Below the pieces are notes generated by a model. The model worked only from the letters and a program-made list of their open reading frames with translations. It did not search any database and had not been told where the DNA came from. DNA of 64,000 bases from Hemibagrus wyckioides (lineage: Eukaryota; Chordata; Actinopteri; Siluriformes; Bagridae): the NCBI RefSeq assembly GCF_019097595.1, contig NC_080734.1:16580892-16644891 (forward strand), given 5' to 3'. Positions 27,568 to 63,800 of this stretch are shown here, one piece after another. Position numbers and translations under genes: made by a program. Positions within the stretch are counted from its first letter, which is position 1; every line of letters starts with the position of its first letter.

Positions 27568-28306
27568 ACAGCCACAAGTTTGTGGACACCTGACCATTAC
27601 AGCCATGTAATGTGGGGATGTGGTAGCTTATTGGTGAAGGTGTTGGACTACTGATTGGAAGGTTGTGAGTTCAAATCCCAAGTCCACCAAGTTGTTGCTG
27701 CTGGGCCCTTGAGCAAGGCCCTTAACCCTCAATTTCTCAGTTGTACAAAATGAGATAAGGGCTCTGGATAAGGGCTCCTGCCGAATGCAGTAAATGTACA
27801 AGGTTCTTCCCAAAACTTTTACCACGAAGTTAGAAGTATACAACTGTATAGGACGCCTATGCTATATGTTGTAGAATTACCATCCATCCATCCATCATAC
27901 CACTCATTCTACACAGGGTCACATGAAGCTTAGAGTCAGTCAATCCCAGTCAACTTTGTTCACAAGCCGACTGAGATCTCCATGAAGACACGGCGTGTTA
28001 GGTTTGGACTGGAAGAGTCCTGCACTGAACACCGACTGAACCCCAGACCATCCCATCAGTGTCTGATCTCACTTATGGCTCTTGTAGCTGAATGACCACT
28101 AATCCCCACAGACACGCTCCGACATCTACTGGAAAAACCTTCCAAGAAGATCGGATCGCGTTGTAACAGCAGATACATGGATGGAAAACCTTCACAAAAG
28201 AGTGGCGCACATTATAACAACAAATACAAAGGGGGGAAATGTGTGACGGTCAGCAACATCCGAACGTGATGGTCAGGCATCTACAAACTTTCGGCCACAT
28301 ACAGAA
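27568..28306. mobile_element. Degenerate Tc1-type MITE interrupted by a SINE
   Basis: The left end CCACAAGTTTGTGGACACCT then GACCATTACA and the right end GTGATGGTCAGGCATCTACA then AACTTTCGGCCACATA are inverted and belong together. A SINE lies inside (27607-27800). The sequence near 28130-28240 (AAAACCTTCACAAAAGAGTG) looks like the decayed 3' end of the transposase region. Exact limits are uncertain. Confidence 0.55.
27607..27800 (+). mobile_element. tRNA-derived SINE
   Basis: The head GTGGTAGCTTATTGGTGAAG and B-box GTGAGTTCAAATCCCAAGTC are followed by GCTGGGCCCTTGAGCAAGGC and a tail CTCTGGATAAGGGCTCCTGC. It is the same family as the SINE at 14392, in plus orientation. Confidence 0.85.
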
Positions 28307-29289
28307 ACTGTCAGATGACCAAGAAAATGGATTGTGTGGATTCTCTAGGATTAGACAGACACAATTTGCTGAGTGATTCAAGGACTTTGGAGATCATTTT
28401 GGTTTTGATTTGTTAAATAGTAAGATTCATGGAAGTCTCTCTATGGTCTCACTATATAGTTTTTGCATCTTGTTCCAGTGTGAATTAGCTACAGCATTCA
28501 TGTTAGAGGTGTGAATGTTTTTTATTTCCTCTTCAGTGAAATCAGTGTTGACCACACACAGGGATGTGTCCGGCTGATGGAGATTAGACCCCGGTGGAAC
28601 TGTTAATTCTACACGCGAGGCTTATCGGCTAACCTCAAGCAGCAGCACGGACAAACGGACAAAGCTACTAAACCCTTAAATACACCGGTCACAACTAAAC
28701 GAGCAGATCAGACATAACCTAATGTGTTTGTTTATCATATAAAACGGCCTGTTTCCTCAACAAATCCCACAGCAAAGACACACTGAATAACATAAACACG
28801 ACGCCTAAGACGTGCGCGAGCTGTTTCCGTTTTCTTTCAATGAGCTTCATCAATTACTGATAAAAAATAAATTTACAAGAAAATGAATGAAGAATGAAGT
28901 TCTCTTTACCTTTTTTTTTTTTTGCCTCCCTAAAGGATCCAGATACAGCAGCAAGCAGGTAAATGAAAGGGAGACAGGGGTCTGTCTGTCAACCTACCAC
29001 CGAAATGGTGTCAAAATAAAAGCCACCTAATGGCTAGTGGTCAGGGAAATGGTCAGACTTAATGAAGAAATAAATCATGTCAGGGTGTGCTGTCAGAGGA
29101 AAATAATCAGTAAGGGGTGCTGAGAATGATGCTGGAGAAGACAGGTTGATTCATTTCCAATAACCGGACAGCCTGAAGTGTTTTATTCTTCAGCAATTTA
29201 GTGTTTTATTATTATCTATTCAGATCTATAACACATCATATCTTATTACTGTTCAAAGTTACATTTGATATTGTAAAACATCTGTTATC

Positions 29290-30440
29290 ATGTACGCTCA
29301 CTCAGGAACTAATACTGGGCAGAGCCTCCCTTTAGTCTCTAAACAGTCTTAATTCTTTGTGGCATGGAGTCCATAAGATTGTTGGATCATTCGAGATCCT
29401 GTTGATATGACTGCATCACCCAGTGCCTTCAGATTTTTCAGGTCTGCTTTCATGCTGTCAACCTCCTCTTCTACTACATCCCAAAGATGCTCTACAGGAT
29501 TCACATCCAGTGACTGGGAAGACCACTTGGACTTACCGTCATGTTTGTTAAAACCATTTTGAGACGACTGTTGCTTCATAACACGGTGCATGCTGGAAGT
29601 AGCCATTAGAAGATGGTCAAATGTGGCATTTATGTAATGATTGATGGATACGGTATGTTGGCAAAAGTTTTGGGACACCCCTCCAAATCATTGAATACAG
29701 CTGTTGTTTTTCAGGTGTTGGGCTCGGCCCCTTAGTTCCAGTGAAAGGAACTCTTAATGCTTCAGCTTCATACCAAGACATTTTGGACAATTTCACGCTC
29801 CCAACTTTGTGGGAACAGTTTGGGGATGACCCCTTCCTGTTCCAACATGACTGCACACCAGTGCACAAAGCAAGGTCCATAAAGACATGGATGAGAGAGT
29901 TTGGTGTGGAGGAACTTGACTGGCCTGCACAGAGTCCTGACCTCAACCCGATAGAACACCTTTGGGATGAATTAGAGCGGAGACTGTGAACCGGGCCTTC
30001 TCGTCCATCAACAGTGCTTGACCTCACAAATGTCGTCAAAAATTCCCATAAACACACTCCTCAACCTTGTGGAAAGCCTTCTAGAAGAGTTGAAGCTGTT
30101 ATAGCTGCAAAGGGCGGGACAACTCCATATTGCATTCATGTGCATGTAAGGGCAGATGTCCCAAAACTTTTGGCAAAATAGTGTTTTAACAGGCTCAAGT
30201 TGTGCCAAGAAAACATTCCTCATACCATTATGGCATCTCCACCAGCCTGGACTGGTGATACAATCCAGGTTAGGTTCCTGGATTTATTCTGTTATGCTTC
30301 TAAATTCTGTGCCTACCATCTATGAGTTTCATCAGAAATCGAGATTCTGCTTGTTTTTCCAGTCTTTAACTGTCCATTTTTGGTGAGTTTGTGCCAAGTG
30401 CAGCCTCGGCTTTCTGTTCTTAGCTGACAGAAGCTAAAAC
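29290..30440 (-). mobile_element. Old Tc1-like transposon remnant, interrupted by a younger Tc1 copy
   Basis: 29300-29648 on the minus strand retains a broken transposase end reading WSSQSLDVNPVEHLWDVVEE, the degraded [12 protein letters not shown] catalytic-Glu motif. The element resumes at 30184-30440 (CAGGCTCAAGTTGTGCCAAG, CAGAAATCGAGATTCTGCTT, TTAGCTGACAGAAGC). The interrupting piece is the Tc1 copy 29651-30183. It lies between scrn2 and suco. Confidence 0.7.
29651..30183 (+). pseudogene. Truncated Tc1 transposase copy nested in an older element
   Basis: It carries TIR-like ends (GTTGGCAAAAGTTTTGGGAC and the inverse of CCCAAAACTTTTGGCAAAAT). Only the 3' part of the transposase remains: a frame at 29741-29989 reads [20 protein letters not shown] and ends [18 protein letters not shown], then a stop and a frameshift. 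The second catalytic Asp (FQHDCTPV) and the Glu are still present, but the N-terminus and first Asp are deleted. It is a relative of the intact copy at 9733. Confidence 0.85.
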
Positions 30441-30449
30441 ACCGTTATA

Positions 30450-30908
30450 TACTGTATATAATTTGCAATGAAATGAAAATCCAGGCTACTTTATCATACA
30501 CCATGCATTTACGATAAAGAAAAAATTAAAAAATATTGGAGAAATAGAAAAAAAAAACAAAAAAAAACTAAGGACGCCAAAAAATAGAGCCTGTGTACAG
30601 TATCTGAAAGGTGAAGTGACACAGTCTGGACCTTGTCAAAGTTGCTCAGATCTTTACAACTGCCCAATATTTCCTGCTTCCAGCTCTGAAAACTTACTTG
30701 CCAAATATATCTCACCACTGTAACAAGATAATCAGTGTTACATCACCTATCAGCGGTTTTAATGTAACGGCTGATTGGTGTGTAATGTCATGTGTAACTA
30801 GATCAGGAAACAAAAAACTAAATATACCTCAATATACATCATCATATAACAAAAAATCAACAAAATTTATTGAAACAATTGAAAAGGCTTTGGCACATTT
30901 AAGTTATG

Positions 30909-30956
<48 letters not shown>

Positions 30957-31447
30957 GTCCTTTCCTTTGGATTGTACAATCCAATTGGATTGTACTTGTT
31001 TTGAACAATTTTTATTCTACTTTTTGCATCAGTCAAACAGCATTTCATTACATGTAATTACTCTGTATAGGACATAGAATTTTATTTTAAATATATTGTC
31101 CCAAATGCTCTCTGTTCTACTGTCCTGTGCCAGTCACAAACAGATCAATGAAACAAAGTCTGCCTTTGTCCTTGGTGCCACTCCTGATACTTGAGAGGAG
31201 AATGCTGGCTCAGCCTTTCTGAACAAGTCCACCCTTCTGCTTCATGGGAAATCAGTGCTTATGCCCTTGTACAGCTCGTCTTCTGTTGCACTGATGGACA
31301 CGGGGAAAGCAGGCGAACACGTTCACTGCTCATCTGTTAAAACACAGTCAGTAATTGTCCCTTTATCCTGTACAGAGTGAGCACTCTCATACGAAGGTCA
31401 CAGGCCAAATAATGGCAATGCTGCATGATGCCTTTATAGCAGCAAAT
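30450..31447. other. Intergenic stretch
   Basis: It contains a (TA)n tract at 30912-30950 in an AT-rich flank. I see nothing coding and no TIR pair. Confidence 0.55.
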
Positions 31448-31449
31448 TA

Positions 31450-31807
31450 CACTATATTGCCAAAAGTTTTGGGACACCCCTCCAAATCATTGAATTCAGG
31501 GGTTGGGCTCAGCCCCTAAGTTCCAGTGAAAGGAACTCTTAATGCTTCAGCTTCATACCAAGACATTTTGGACAAATTCATGCTTTGGGATGAATTAGAG
31601 CGGAGACTGTGAACCGGGCCTTCTCGTCCATCATCAGTGCCTGACCTCACAAATGTCGTCAAAAATTCCCATAAACACACTCCTAAACGTTGTGGAAAGC
31701 CTTCCCAGAAGAGATGAAGCTGTTATAGCTGCAAAGGGCGGGACAACTCCATATTACATTCATGTGCATGTAAAGGCAGACGTCCCAAAACTTTTGGCAA
31801 TATAGTG
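31450..31807 (+). mobile_element. Internally deleted Tc1 element (358 bp)
   Basis: The TIRs CACTATATTGCCAAAAGTTT and the inverse of AAACTTTTGGCAATATAGTG match perfectly and are flanked by TA. Inside are only short pieces of the transposase 3' region (TTCCAGTGAAAGGAACTCTT, then a jump to GGGATGAATTAGAGCGGAGA). It is a MITE-like derivative of the family at 29651. Confidence 0.92.
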
Positions 31808-31914
31808 TATATGAATTCTACCTCTGGGTATCTTTTCCAGTGGACTTTATTAACTACAGTTTCTGAACTACAAAAGAAATGATGACATGCCACAATGAAA
31901 GAAAAAAAAGTGTC

Positions 31915-31920
31915 TTTATT
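31915..31920 (-). terminator. suco: Candidate suco polyadenylation signal
   Basis: AATAAA on the minus strand in the context TTTCTAAATAAAGACACTTT, followed by an A-rich stretch on the gene strand. This would give suco a 3' UTR of about 2.5 kb (31900-34431). The 3' UTR extent is inference. It contains short (CA), (GA)n (33545-33579) and AAGA runs but no transposon that I recognise. Confidence 0.45.
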
Positions 31921-33541
31921 TAGAAATTCACAGTTTTCTATTGGCACTACATCACTGTAGTTACAATTACACCTGTTTCCAAAAAAAAAAGAAAAAGAAA
32001 AATACTGTGCATTGTATCCTCACAGATTATCTGGTGTAGAATTTGGTATCTTCTACTGGCCATTTAAATACACAACATCATGGCCACTAGAGGACACCAA
32101 GAAAAGCACGGGTAGAAGAAGCACTTTAAACAAGGGCTAGCGTTAAAAAGAAAAGAAAAGGAGGGGGAGGAAAAAAAAGGCATGAGGAGTTCTCCAAAGT
32201 GCTGAGGGAGTGAGAGCCCGAGACACGGGGCTCTAATCACTAGGGTTATACGGATAATTAATCTTCTTCCACACAGTTTAAAAAACACCCATACACACTG
32301 GAAACAAATGACAAACAAATACATTTTCATATACATTCAACACAATGTAGAAAGGAGAACATGATCGAACAGAGAACATTAAAAAACACCTCCCTCTGAA
32401 TGTGGAAGTCCTCGGTGGGTGACGTCGCATGAAGACGGCGTGTTTCGAAAAAAAACCCACTGGAACCTTTCCCTTTATCAATTCAGACAAAGTTCACATT
32501 CCTTAAAGAGCACTGATGAAATGAATAAGGGGGGGGGGTAAATCATTCGAACGACTCGAGGCTAAAGAAACGGCACAATTGACTTAATACCATAAAACTA
32601 GAGTGGGTTGATGAGCGGTCCAGTGAGCCAGTCACACACACACACACAGAGATAAGAGTGTTAGACGTACATAAAGAGAATATGAACACCGCAAAAGAAT
32701 GCCAAAAGAGATGTGGCTTCACGTACAGTGGCGTATTTAGGAATGAGAAAGATACACGGTGTTTTCACAAATATAATAAAACGAATGCAGATCCCAAATC
32801 AGCAGGAAGAGCAGTGTCCCCACACACACACACACAAAGGATTCTTAAAATTGCAGCCAATACAATGAGGAACTCATCAGAACAGATCCATCAAACACCT
32901 ATAACACAAGATCCTCAGAAAGAGCCATAGATTTTACCCAGTGTGTGACGTCAGGCTCATCGGGTTAGAAAGCAGTAAGAATTAGCGAGAGGGAAGGATG
33001 TGTGTGATTGTGTAGTAGGTGGCATTTGGCTAGCGCTCAGACTCCAGCTTTCTCAGGATTACATAAGGTAGAAAACGAGAAAAGCACAGGCGTACCATTG
33101 CAGGTTTCACAGCTAGATGTGTGTGTACTATAATGATTTTTTTAATAAATACTGAGGACACCCCACAGGGGCACCGTAAGGGCTAACACACGTCCTTTGT
33201 TAACCTAGAAACCTTTACGCTTGAACAGGCCCAAGCCAACAGTGACATTGTAATAAATAAATATATAAATAAAATGGTACACACCCTGTCCACTGTGCAG
33301 GGTGGTCAGGACAAACACTTTATATAGATTTATTTATTTATTTGTACCTGTACATGTATATGTAACTGACCATTTGGAATAAAACTAGGAATAAACCTGC
33401 CACATTGTCATAAATCATACAGTGGAGGAAACAAGCTGGAGTCTGGATGCAGTAAAATGCCTGGTCTATACGTGTGTTTAAATTTCACAGAGTACAGGCC
33501 CTGCCTGAACATGTTAAAGAGACTCTTCAAATCACACACAC

Positions 33542-33582
<41 letters not shown>

Positions 33583-34431
33583 TATAATAAAGGAAAAGGA
33601 AAATGGTTGGATCTGTTCTTCATTCAATTCTGCTCACTGGGCTGGTGGATGTTAAAGTGCTACAGAGCCACTTGCTACATGATACACACACACTGGTCCC
33701 ACTACACAATGACTAGACACAACTGGATACACACGCACACACACACACCGAAAGAGCCGACAAGATGGAGTGTGCAAGTAAAACTAGACCTGTTTCCCCA
33801 AAAGCACAGGGGAAAGTGTGAACACTTGAGCTAACACTGACTGTACTGAAAATCAGAGTGGGTGTGAAAGGAAGAGAGTGGACAGAGATCTGTGGTAGTG
33901 TGTAGGAAGAGCGTTTGGAGAAAGTCCACTCCTGGCCTTCCGTTGCTGTCCTGCTGGTCCACTTATGCCACACAAAAAAAAGAAAGAAAAAAAGAAAGAA
34001 AAAAAGGACTCAGTCATACTTCTCAAAAGTTAGTATTTTTGTATCCCAAACCTTTTTTAAAAAATAAAATAGAATTTCTCTCCAAAAATGAAAGAAAACT
34101 AAATAAGGACCCTTCACCTTGATCTGTGGTCGGTTTCAGTTGGTTAACGGACAAATAAAGGCACATAAAAGAGGAGAGGATTACAGAACGAAAGGGAAGA
34201 AGAAATTTGAGAGAAACGGGGGTCGTGTTGTAGAGTCTGAATTTCTCTGTGTGCTTGAGCATATGTGGCAGAGTCTGGCTCGGTGAATAGTGTTAGAAAA
34301 AGGAAGAGAAAGACGTTGAAAAGAAAAATAAACCAACACGATAATGTCCGCCTGCTCCCTCGTAGAAGACGGAGCGATTCGTTCACTTTTTCTGTCTATA
34401 AAGCTGTGATATAGTGCTGAAGAAAGGGTTC

Positions 34432-56657
<22,226 letters not shown>

Positions 56658-58652
56658 CTGCAACACACGGTCACAAACATTAGACTCATTATTCAGGTTT
56701 AGACTTTCAAAAATACAAAAACTACAGATGGATTATTGTTTATCAGAGGAAAGTCAATTGCCTGACAGATCTTTAACAGACCATACGTTCTGAAATATGT
56801 CCACACCCTCCACCACTGTGCCATATATTCACTGGTTAACTGGGTTTAGCTTGAGTCAACAGCCATTTCATGAGCTGTTGTGGAAAGTTTTTGTAAAACC
56901 AAGAGACTCCTGAATGCTGATAAAGAAAGACAGAATTACGCAATAGTCAACAGTTCTATTTAAGCCATGACCACAAGATAAAAGAAAGTGGGAAAATCCT
57001 GACTTTTAGAGAGGAAAGCTTGGGTTTTATTTTAGGGGGTCTATACTATAGGTCACCAGAGATCCTGGGGCAGAGCTTTGTGAACGAGAACGAGCAGGAA
57101 TACAGGGATGGGCTGAAGGAGTTCCTTCAAATTCTTTAATGGTTTAAACCCACCTCATTAACCTTTAGAGTACTGATCTTGAGGACACTGAATTGTCTTA
57201 GCTTACACAGGTCTAATGTGTTTTTCAGCTTCAGATGAAATCTCACACCACCATTACTCACAAAAACCCTAATGGTTTCCGTTAAATGTTCACCGACTCC
57301 ACAGAGGTTGTAGTATTCAATACACAAACATGCACTTTCCTCGGACTGCAGATTTGCAAGCATTTACTAAATATTAACTTCTATAGGCACCAATGAGATT
57401 GCGACCCTCTTCTGTGCTGTAGGGGAGAGCTGCAAAGCTCACACGCCCTTCCACAGCCCCTATCATTTGCTTGTGAAAGCAGAGTTATGTCACACATATC
57501 CATGCAAATCACTTGGATCAATTCCGCGCGTCACGTGCACACCGCACGTAGCCGCTCCCGCCTTATTTCTCTCTGGCATGTCTATACGCGATCTGAGGAT
57601 TGATACGCCATTCCTTTACCATGCTCTTACTTCTTTTAGTAAAACATCATACGAGTGTGAAGAACAGCTGACTGCAATCGATACACACTCAGTTACTCGA
57701 GAGCTTCGCCTTCAATTCTGGCCTGAACAGATGCAGGCAAACGTTAGCATGCTGTCAGCACCGCAGCCTATATCAGGAGCCTCCTGTATAGATGCTCTGC
57801 TCACTTTTGCTTCTGCCCGGTAATACAAATGTTTACTGTGGAATCCTTGAAATAACTCAAGCAGGGAGAAGGCCATCAAGTTTGGTGCTTGTGGTATGCT
57901 AAGCATTAAACACTAAAACTGATCTCCATTTTTAGATGTCATGTGTTGTCCCTGGACAAAAGGCAGGCGAGGATGCATGGCTGCTTGCAGTGATGACTTA
58001 ACTACTAGGAGAAATGCGAGACTCATAACCCGAGCTCGGGCGTAGAAAAATATAAACCGCCAGCTAAAACTACCCAATCTGCCCAAATAACCCATGTAGA
58101 AAAAAAATAATATTTTAAAAACATTTTTATGAAGTGGGAAGTTGCTGTCCTGAAAAAAAAAATGGAAAAAGCAGGAAGGAGGAAAGAAAAAGGAAAAACA
58201 ACCTCGGGGGGAAAACCGTCCATCAGCAGAAACACATAGCGTAAAAACCTACTGACAAGAAACATGAGGAAACTGAACATGAACACAGATAATGCTTTTT
58301 CCAAGATGGACGGGTATGAAAAGGAGTTTGAAAGGCTGCTTTTAGACGTGTCACAATATCAGATATCTTTTTTTTTTAATCTCTTGCAGAGCCAAGTGAG
58401 GTAATGCTTTTGGAAATGTATTTACGGTTACTGAACTCCGAGGCATCTGACAGGAAGCTAACGTGGGGGAGGTGGATTAGATAAGGCCAGAAGTAACGGC
58501 CAGCTGAAAATCTCATGAGAGTTCATTACAAAAGGAAAACACAGCACTCGTCCATTCTCAGAAACGACCATGAACTAAATTTTTATTTATTTACAGCGTT
58601 TTAATGTGAGCAAAACCGGGCTAAAAGTGAACATGAGAGTGGAGAGGAAAAA

Positions 58653-58691
<39 letters not shown>

Positions 58692-59084
58692 AGCTGATTT
58701 GTGGTTCAAGTTCTGTGAATCCTAAACATTAAAAAATCTATCATTTATTATGTGTTTAAATAAAATGACTTTGCCTTTTCAGATTGAATACTTTATTTTT
58801 AAAAACACAATTTCTCAGCTGTTTACCAAACCCATGGATTGTCCAGTCCAGTATCATGTAATAGAGAATGTTCTTAAACTACCACCATCTAAAACTTTTT
58901 GTCTTCTCACCCACCAGTAACTGATGTTTTCAGTTTACAAACGGCTTACAAAACATCTTTAACACGTGAGTGACCAGGCCCACGGTCGTGTTTCATGCAT
59001 GCACTTTGAAACAGTGACAGTGAAACTGCAGTACGTTTGTCACAGCAGCAGATCTGGAGAGTAGCACCCACAACTGTACAGCAT

Positions 59085-59090
<6 letters not shown>
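56658..59090. other. Upstream of the first recognised suco exon
   Basis: I see no exon with a SUCO signal peptide on the minus strand. 58648-58691 is an (AAAT)n microsatellite and 59091-59121 a (CA)n tract. The 93-residue minus frame at 58023-58304 is hydrophobic but has no splice context or similarity that I recognise. Confidence 0.5.
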
Positions 59091-59124
<34 letters not shown>

Positions 59125-59127
59125 CTG

Positions 59128-59365
59128 GTTCCTCTCGAGGTTTCTTCCTCAGATCATCCCAGGGAGTTTTTCCCTTGCCACCGTCACCACAGGCTTGCTC
59201 AGTAGGGATAAAATAAATTAAAATAGTTTAATAATTTATTTTTATTTCTAGTTATTTTTTATTTTCCTCCCCTTTCTCCGTTTCTCTTCTTTTGTAAAGC
59301 TGTTTTGAGACAATGTTCATTGTAAAAGGTGCTATACATAATAAATTGAACTAAATTGAATTGAA
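59128..59365 (+). repeat. Interspersed repeat with AATTGAATTGAAATT tail
   Basis: It reads GGTTCCTCTCGAGGTTTCTT, CCCAGGGAGTTTTTCCCTTG, GCCACCGTCACCACAGGCTT, and ends AAGCTGTTTTGAGACAATGT then GTGCTATACATAATAAATTG. Inverse or truncated copies lie at 14085, 18062 and 25370. It is a common fish non-LTR/SINE-type tail, but the class is not certain. Confidence 0.75.
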
Positions 59366-60376
59366 ATTAAAGCAAAAATTTCATTTTGGAGGGAAGTTGA
59401 GAGACTGGTTTCTCATCTGTACAGTTAAACTGGTAAGAGTCACATGCATTTCAGGTGGAAGTCAAACAGCAGCAGGTGACAAGACGTGAAGACTAGTTTA
59501 TTATTTAATTTATAGCACGGTCTGTCAAATAAAATCCTTCCATGTTAAAAACGCTGCTATGAAACACACTTCTGCTGAAATGTTTAAACACTCAACTATT
59601 CACTTCCAATGAACATGTTAATTGACAATAGGAGACACCTTTTTTTTCCCCACATACTTCGTGTTTTGGTTAGTTCTTCTTTATTTACACAGGTTTCAAG
59701 TTTCAACCCTTCGGGGTTTCACAGAATTACAGATGAGGCCCGGAGCGGGATTAGAGTCTGACACACCTCTATTACACAGTGTATGACGCTCGCTGTGATC
59801 GAACCTCTGATGCAAGTAAGAGCCATGAGATTTTAGTAAGAGTTATTTCTGCAGATGGACTTACAGAACCGGACAGTCTGGATCAGCAGGCATGTGAAGA
59901 AACAGTAACAGTAAATGTCACTGTGTGAAGCATTTCCTTTGACAAAGTAACGACTAAAGAACACCATGCACAAAGATATTATATTTTTAAAAATATATGT
60001 CAATCATTCTAACAAATTGTGCAAGTACAAAAAACAGGTGAATACGTGAGGCACTGTATAGTGGGAAAAACACTACTTTCTGAAAACTGCACACATTCCT
60101 GTATTGTGTTTGTCTTTTGCACAATTCTGTCATTTTCAAGTCTGATCAATTGCCCAAAGGTAAAAAGACTGAAAAACTGCGTTTAAGATTTATGCTGAAA
60201 GACACAAACATGTTCATTGATTGAAGGTTCGATTTATTTAAATGTGTAACACATGAAACACCAGTTCTAAGCAACACATAAAAGCTACATCATTACACCA
60301 GGCTTCATTAACAGCCTACAGACTGACCGGTCCCACCCATCCAGCTCTCCTTCCATGTTAATGAAAAATGAATATA

Positions 60377-60828
<452 letters not shown>

Positions 60829-63800
60829 TATCTTGTATTTAAATAATAATAATAAATCACTTCTTTCATTCAGTCAGTTCTGCTGTTGGCTACTGTAATT
60901 GAACATCTGCTGGTATCTGGATGATGAGGTGCGTATGCTGATCTGTAGACACTGAAATGTATCTGTAAAGAATCTGGTAAAAGTTTGTTCAAGTTCATCA
61001 GCCAGAGATGGAAAACGTACAGCGTGTCCATTGGTGGCTGTATGATGCTGTATGGCCTCTCAAGTCACTCTTGGTTTAGATTTAATTATGACGCATAAAA
61101 AGTCCTTCAGTTTTCCATCTCTAAAAAATTTTAATATTTCAATATAAATATTGGAGAGGAAGAGGAAGAGGGGAAAAAAATAACAATCTTGTGTAATTTC
61201 ATCTGCCATAACCAGCAAAACAACAAGCATAATATCCCCTAATTTACCACAATACATCTCAGATATTATACATCACCCAGTGCTATTTGCCTACTCATTG
61301 TTCTCAGTGCAGCAAACTTTACCCCAGTAGATCCTGGTCTATTGAGAAGAACCCAGCCTGGGGGCAAAAGCTACAAACCTTCCTCCTGTACAAACAAGTC
61401 CAAGTTCACGTGTTAGGAAACGCTCACATCTGATTACGCAACATCAGATTCACTTCTCAAATGAGGGAGGGATGTGAGCTGGTTTCCTGGACCAGCGGAA
61501 AATGTCAGAGGGGAAAGAGGCAGACAGGATTGTGAATAAAACTTCTGTGCTTCGAGGAAAGCATGAGAGCGCTCCTGTAACTCTGGGGTTAGAAGAAGGG
61601 CTTTAATGAAACCAGGCTAAAGGCACAGCATGGGTTACTCCTGCAACACTACACCAGTCAGGCCAGTTTACAACCTCGTCAAATTCCACGATCCTCAACA
61701 AACTGAACTTTGACAGAGAACTATGAAATCACTTTGTCAGGAGGGGCGTGATCATACACTCTGCTCACAGTTTTATCTGACTCATGATTCGTTTCAATCT
61801 GATTCTCAGAACATTCAACAAATGATAGACAGACAGACAGACAGACCACCCCGCACCCATCACCACCACCCCAAGATGTGACTGAATAAAACTCCTGTAC
61901 CAACGTAAAACGATCTAATCAAACATCATTGTTAAGTGGCAACGTCACCCTTCTATATTTGCAGACGTTTAAAGTTACAATCTTATTCAACATTGAACAA
62001 CTGACGCACACTTTTACACCTTTATTTATGTAAACAGTACATTTTACAAAGGCTCCAAACTCTTAATTACTGATGGCATCAATCATTCAAAAAGGGGTCA
62101 ACCCCTGAAGGCCAGTTAACTGGGTGGAGTCCAGATCCGAACACAGGTGGCGGGACAGAGAATAGATGATGGAGGGATACACAATAAACCATCGAGATCA
62201 ATTAGCCTGTTTTCTATTTGATGTGGCAGATCTCGTGTTTGGCGCCAGGGTTTATCCTGCGTCTCTGTCCGTCTGAATGGGTTCAGGAAGGCCGGGACAC
62301 ACACAGCAAAATCCCTCCGATAATTCCTGTTAGCTTTTCCTTTGTTCGCCGTGTCAAACCCACAACCCGACCCAGACAGACAGACGAGTGCAATCCATGA
62401 ACAGAATGCAACATAAACCTGAATGTGATGGTGCTTTAGAAAAATGTACAACATTTTATAAAGAAGTGAAGACTTTCTTGTGGTGGAAAACTTACACAGT
62501 AGACTCCGCCCATAAATATTAACCAAACCTCTTCACTGTATAAAATGATTCTTTAGTTATTATTACTACATCATTAGACAATGTGGAACCATAAAAATAC
62601 ACGGTTTTAGCTGGTACAACGGAAATGACAACATGTTAGAATCGTATTTGCTTCCTAAAACAAAAAAACTACAGTCTAAGAGAAGACACTTCCCGCCTGC
62701 AGGCCAGTTTCACTTTTTAGAAATAATCTAAATTTAGTGTTTGGCATTTGGAAGGAGGCTTGTGGTCAGGGTCTTGTGATGCAGCATATCCTGTGGCAGA
62801 ACTCGCTACCTCTGGTTAATTATTCAATTAAGCCATAAGAGTGGAATGAAAGGCTGCAAGTGTTCTGGATGAAAATCACCTGACCCTCTGTAGCATCTAG
62901 TTCGGGGGACTTGCGCTGGATGCTCAGATTTTTGCCAAGCGCACATCAGCTTCTTCATCATCCCTAAATTGTTTTCACTTAGAATTGTTTCGTGGGAAAG
63001 TTCTGCATGAAGATTGACGTAGTAAACGCGATGACGCTCTTCTTCCGACGGAAAAGTTAAATGAAATCCGATTAGTCACGAGAGACGCAGGTGTTAAATA
63101 CGCGTTTCCGGCTGTCCGCTTATTATCGGCTCTTTGAAATGTCACTAACAAGTGTGGACGTGGCCTGAGAGAAATTTATAGCACAGAAGCCTCCTTTACT
63201 GCTGAGAGACAAAGAGTAAGCGAATATGCCAACAGAAGCTAATGAATAAGTAGAAGACATGCCCGAGCATGAATAAGTAAAATACTGCTAAATTTGGTCT
63301 GGGAGCTGTAGAGAGATATTTTAATCATTATTCACCTTGTAGGTCAGTCATGGATGGGAACAGAAAGGAAGAGTAAAGCACACCACACTTGCTCGGTTGG
63401 CAGGTCATTATAAAATCCTACCACAGACACATTCTTGAAACACGATGAAGTTCTACTGAATTCCTGTCAGCAGCACGCTCTTTAAAAGAGAGAGGAAATG
63501 AGCTCTCATATAACCACACAAGAGTAAAAACAGGAAGATGCTCCAGTGGGCATTATATATAAAATAACATTGGTTAAATATGTATACCAGCTGTACATGA
63601 CTATTGATTTAACTCCACTGTATTGTCAGTGTGTGTGACTGAGACCGGGAGCTGTACTGGAGTGTGTACTGAGCCACGTGGCTGGGAGACAAACAGAGGA
63701 ACAGGCAGGCAGAGTGACGCAACAAACCAAACCTCGTGTTGGAAAGTAGGCCTGAGCTCGAGCTGGAGGAAAATGAAAACGTACCGACGCTGTCAAGCGG

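Noticed and set aside
58023..58304. Hydrophobic 93-codon minus frame as a possible SUCO signal-peptide exon
   Set aside because: No splice donor in the needed phase was found, and there is no resemblance to the basic, Leu-rich SUCO start.
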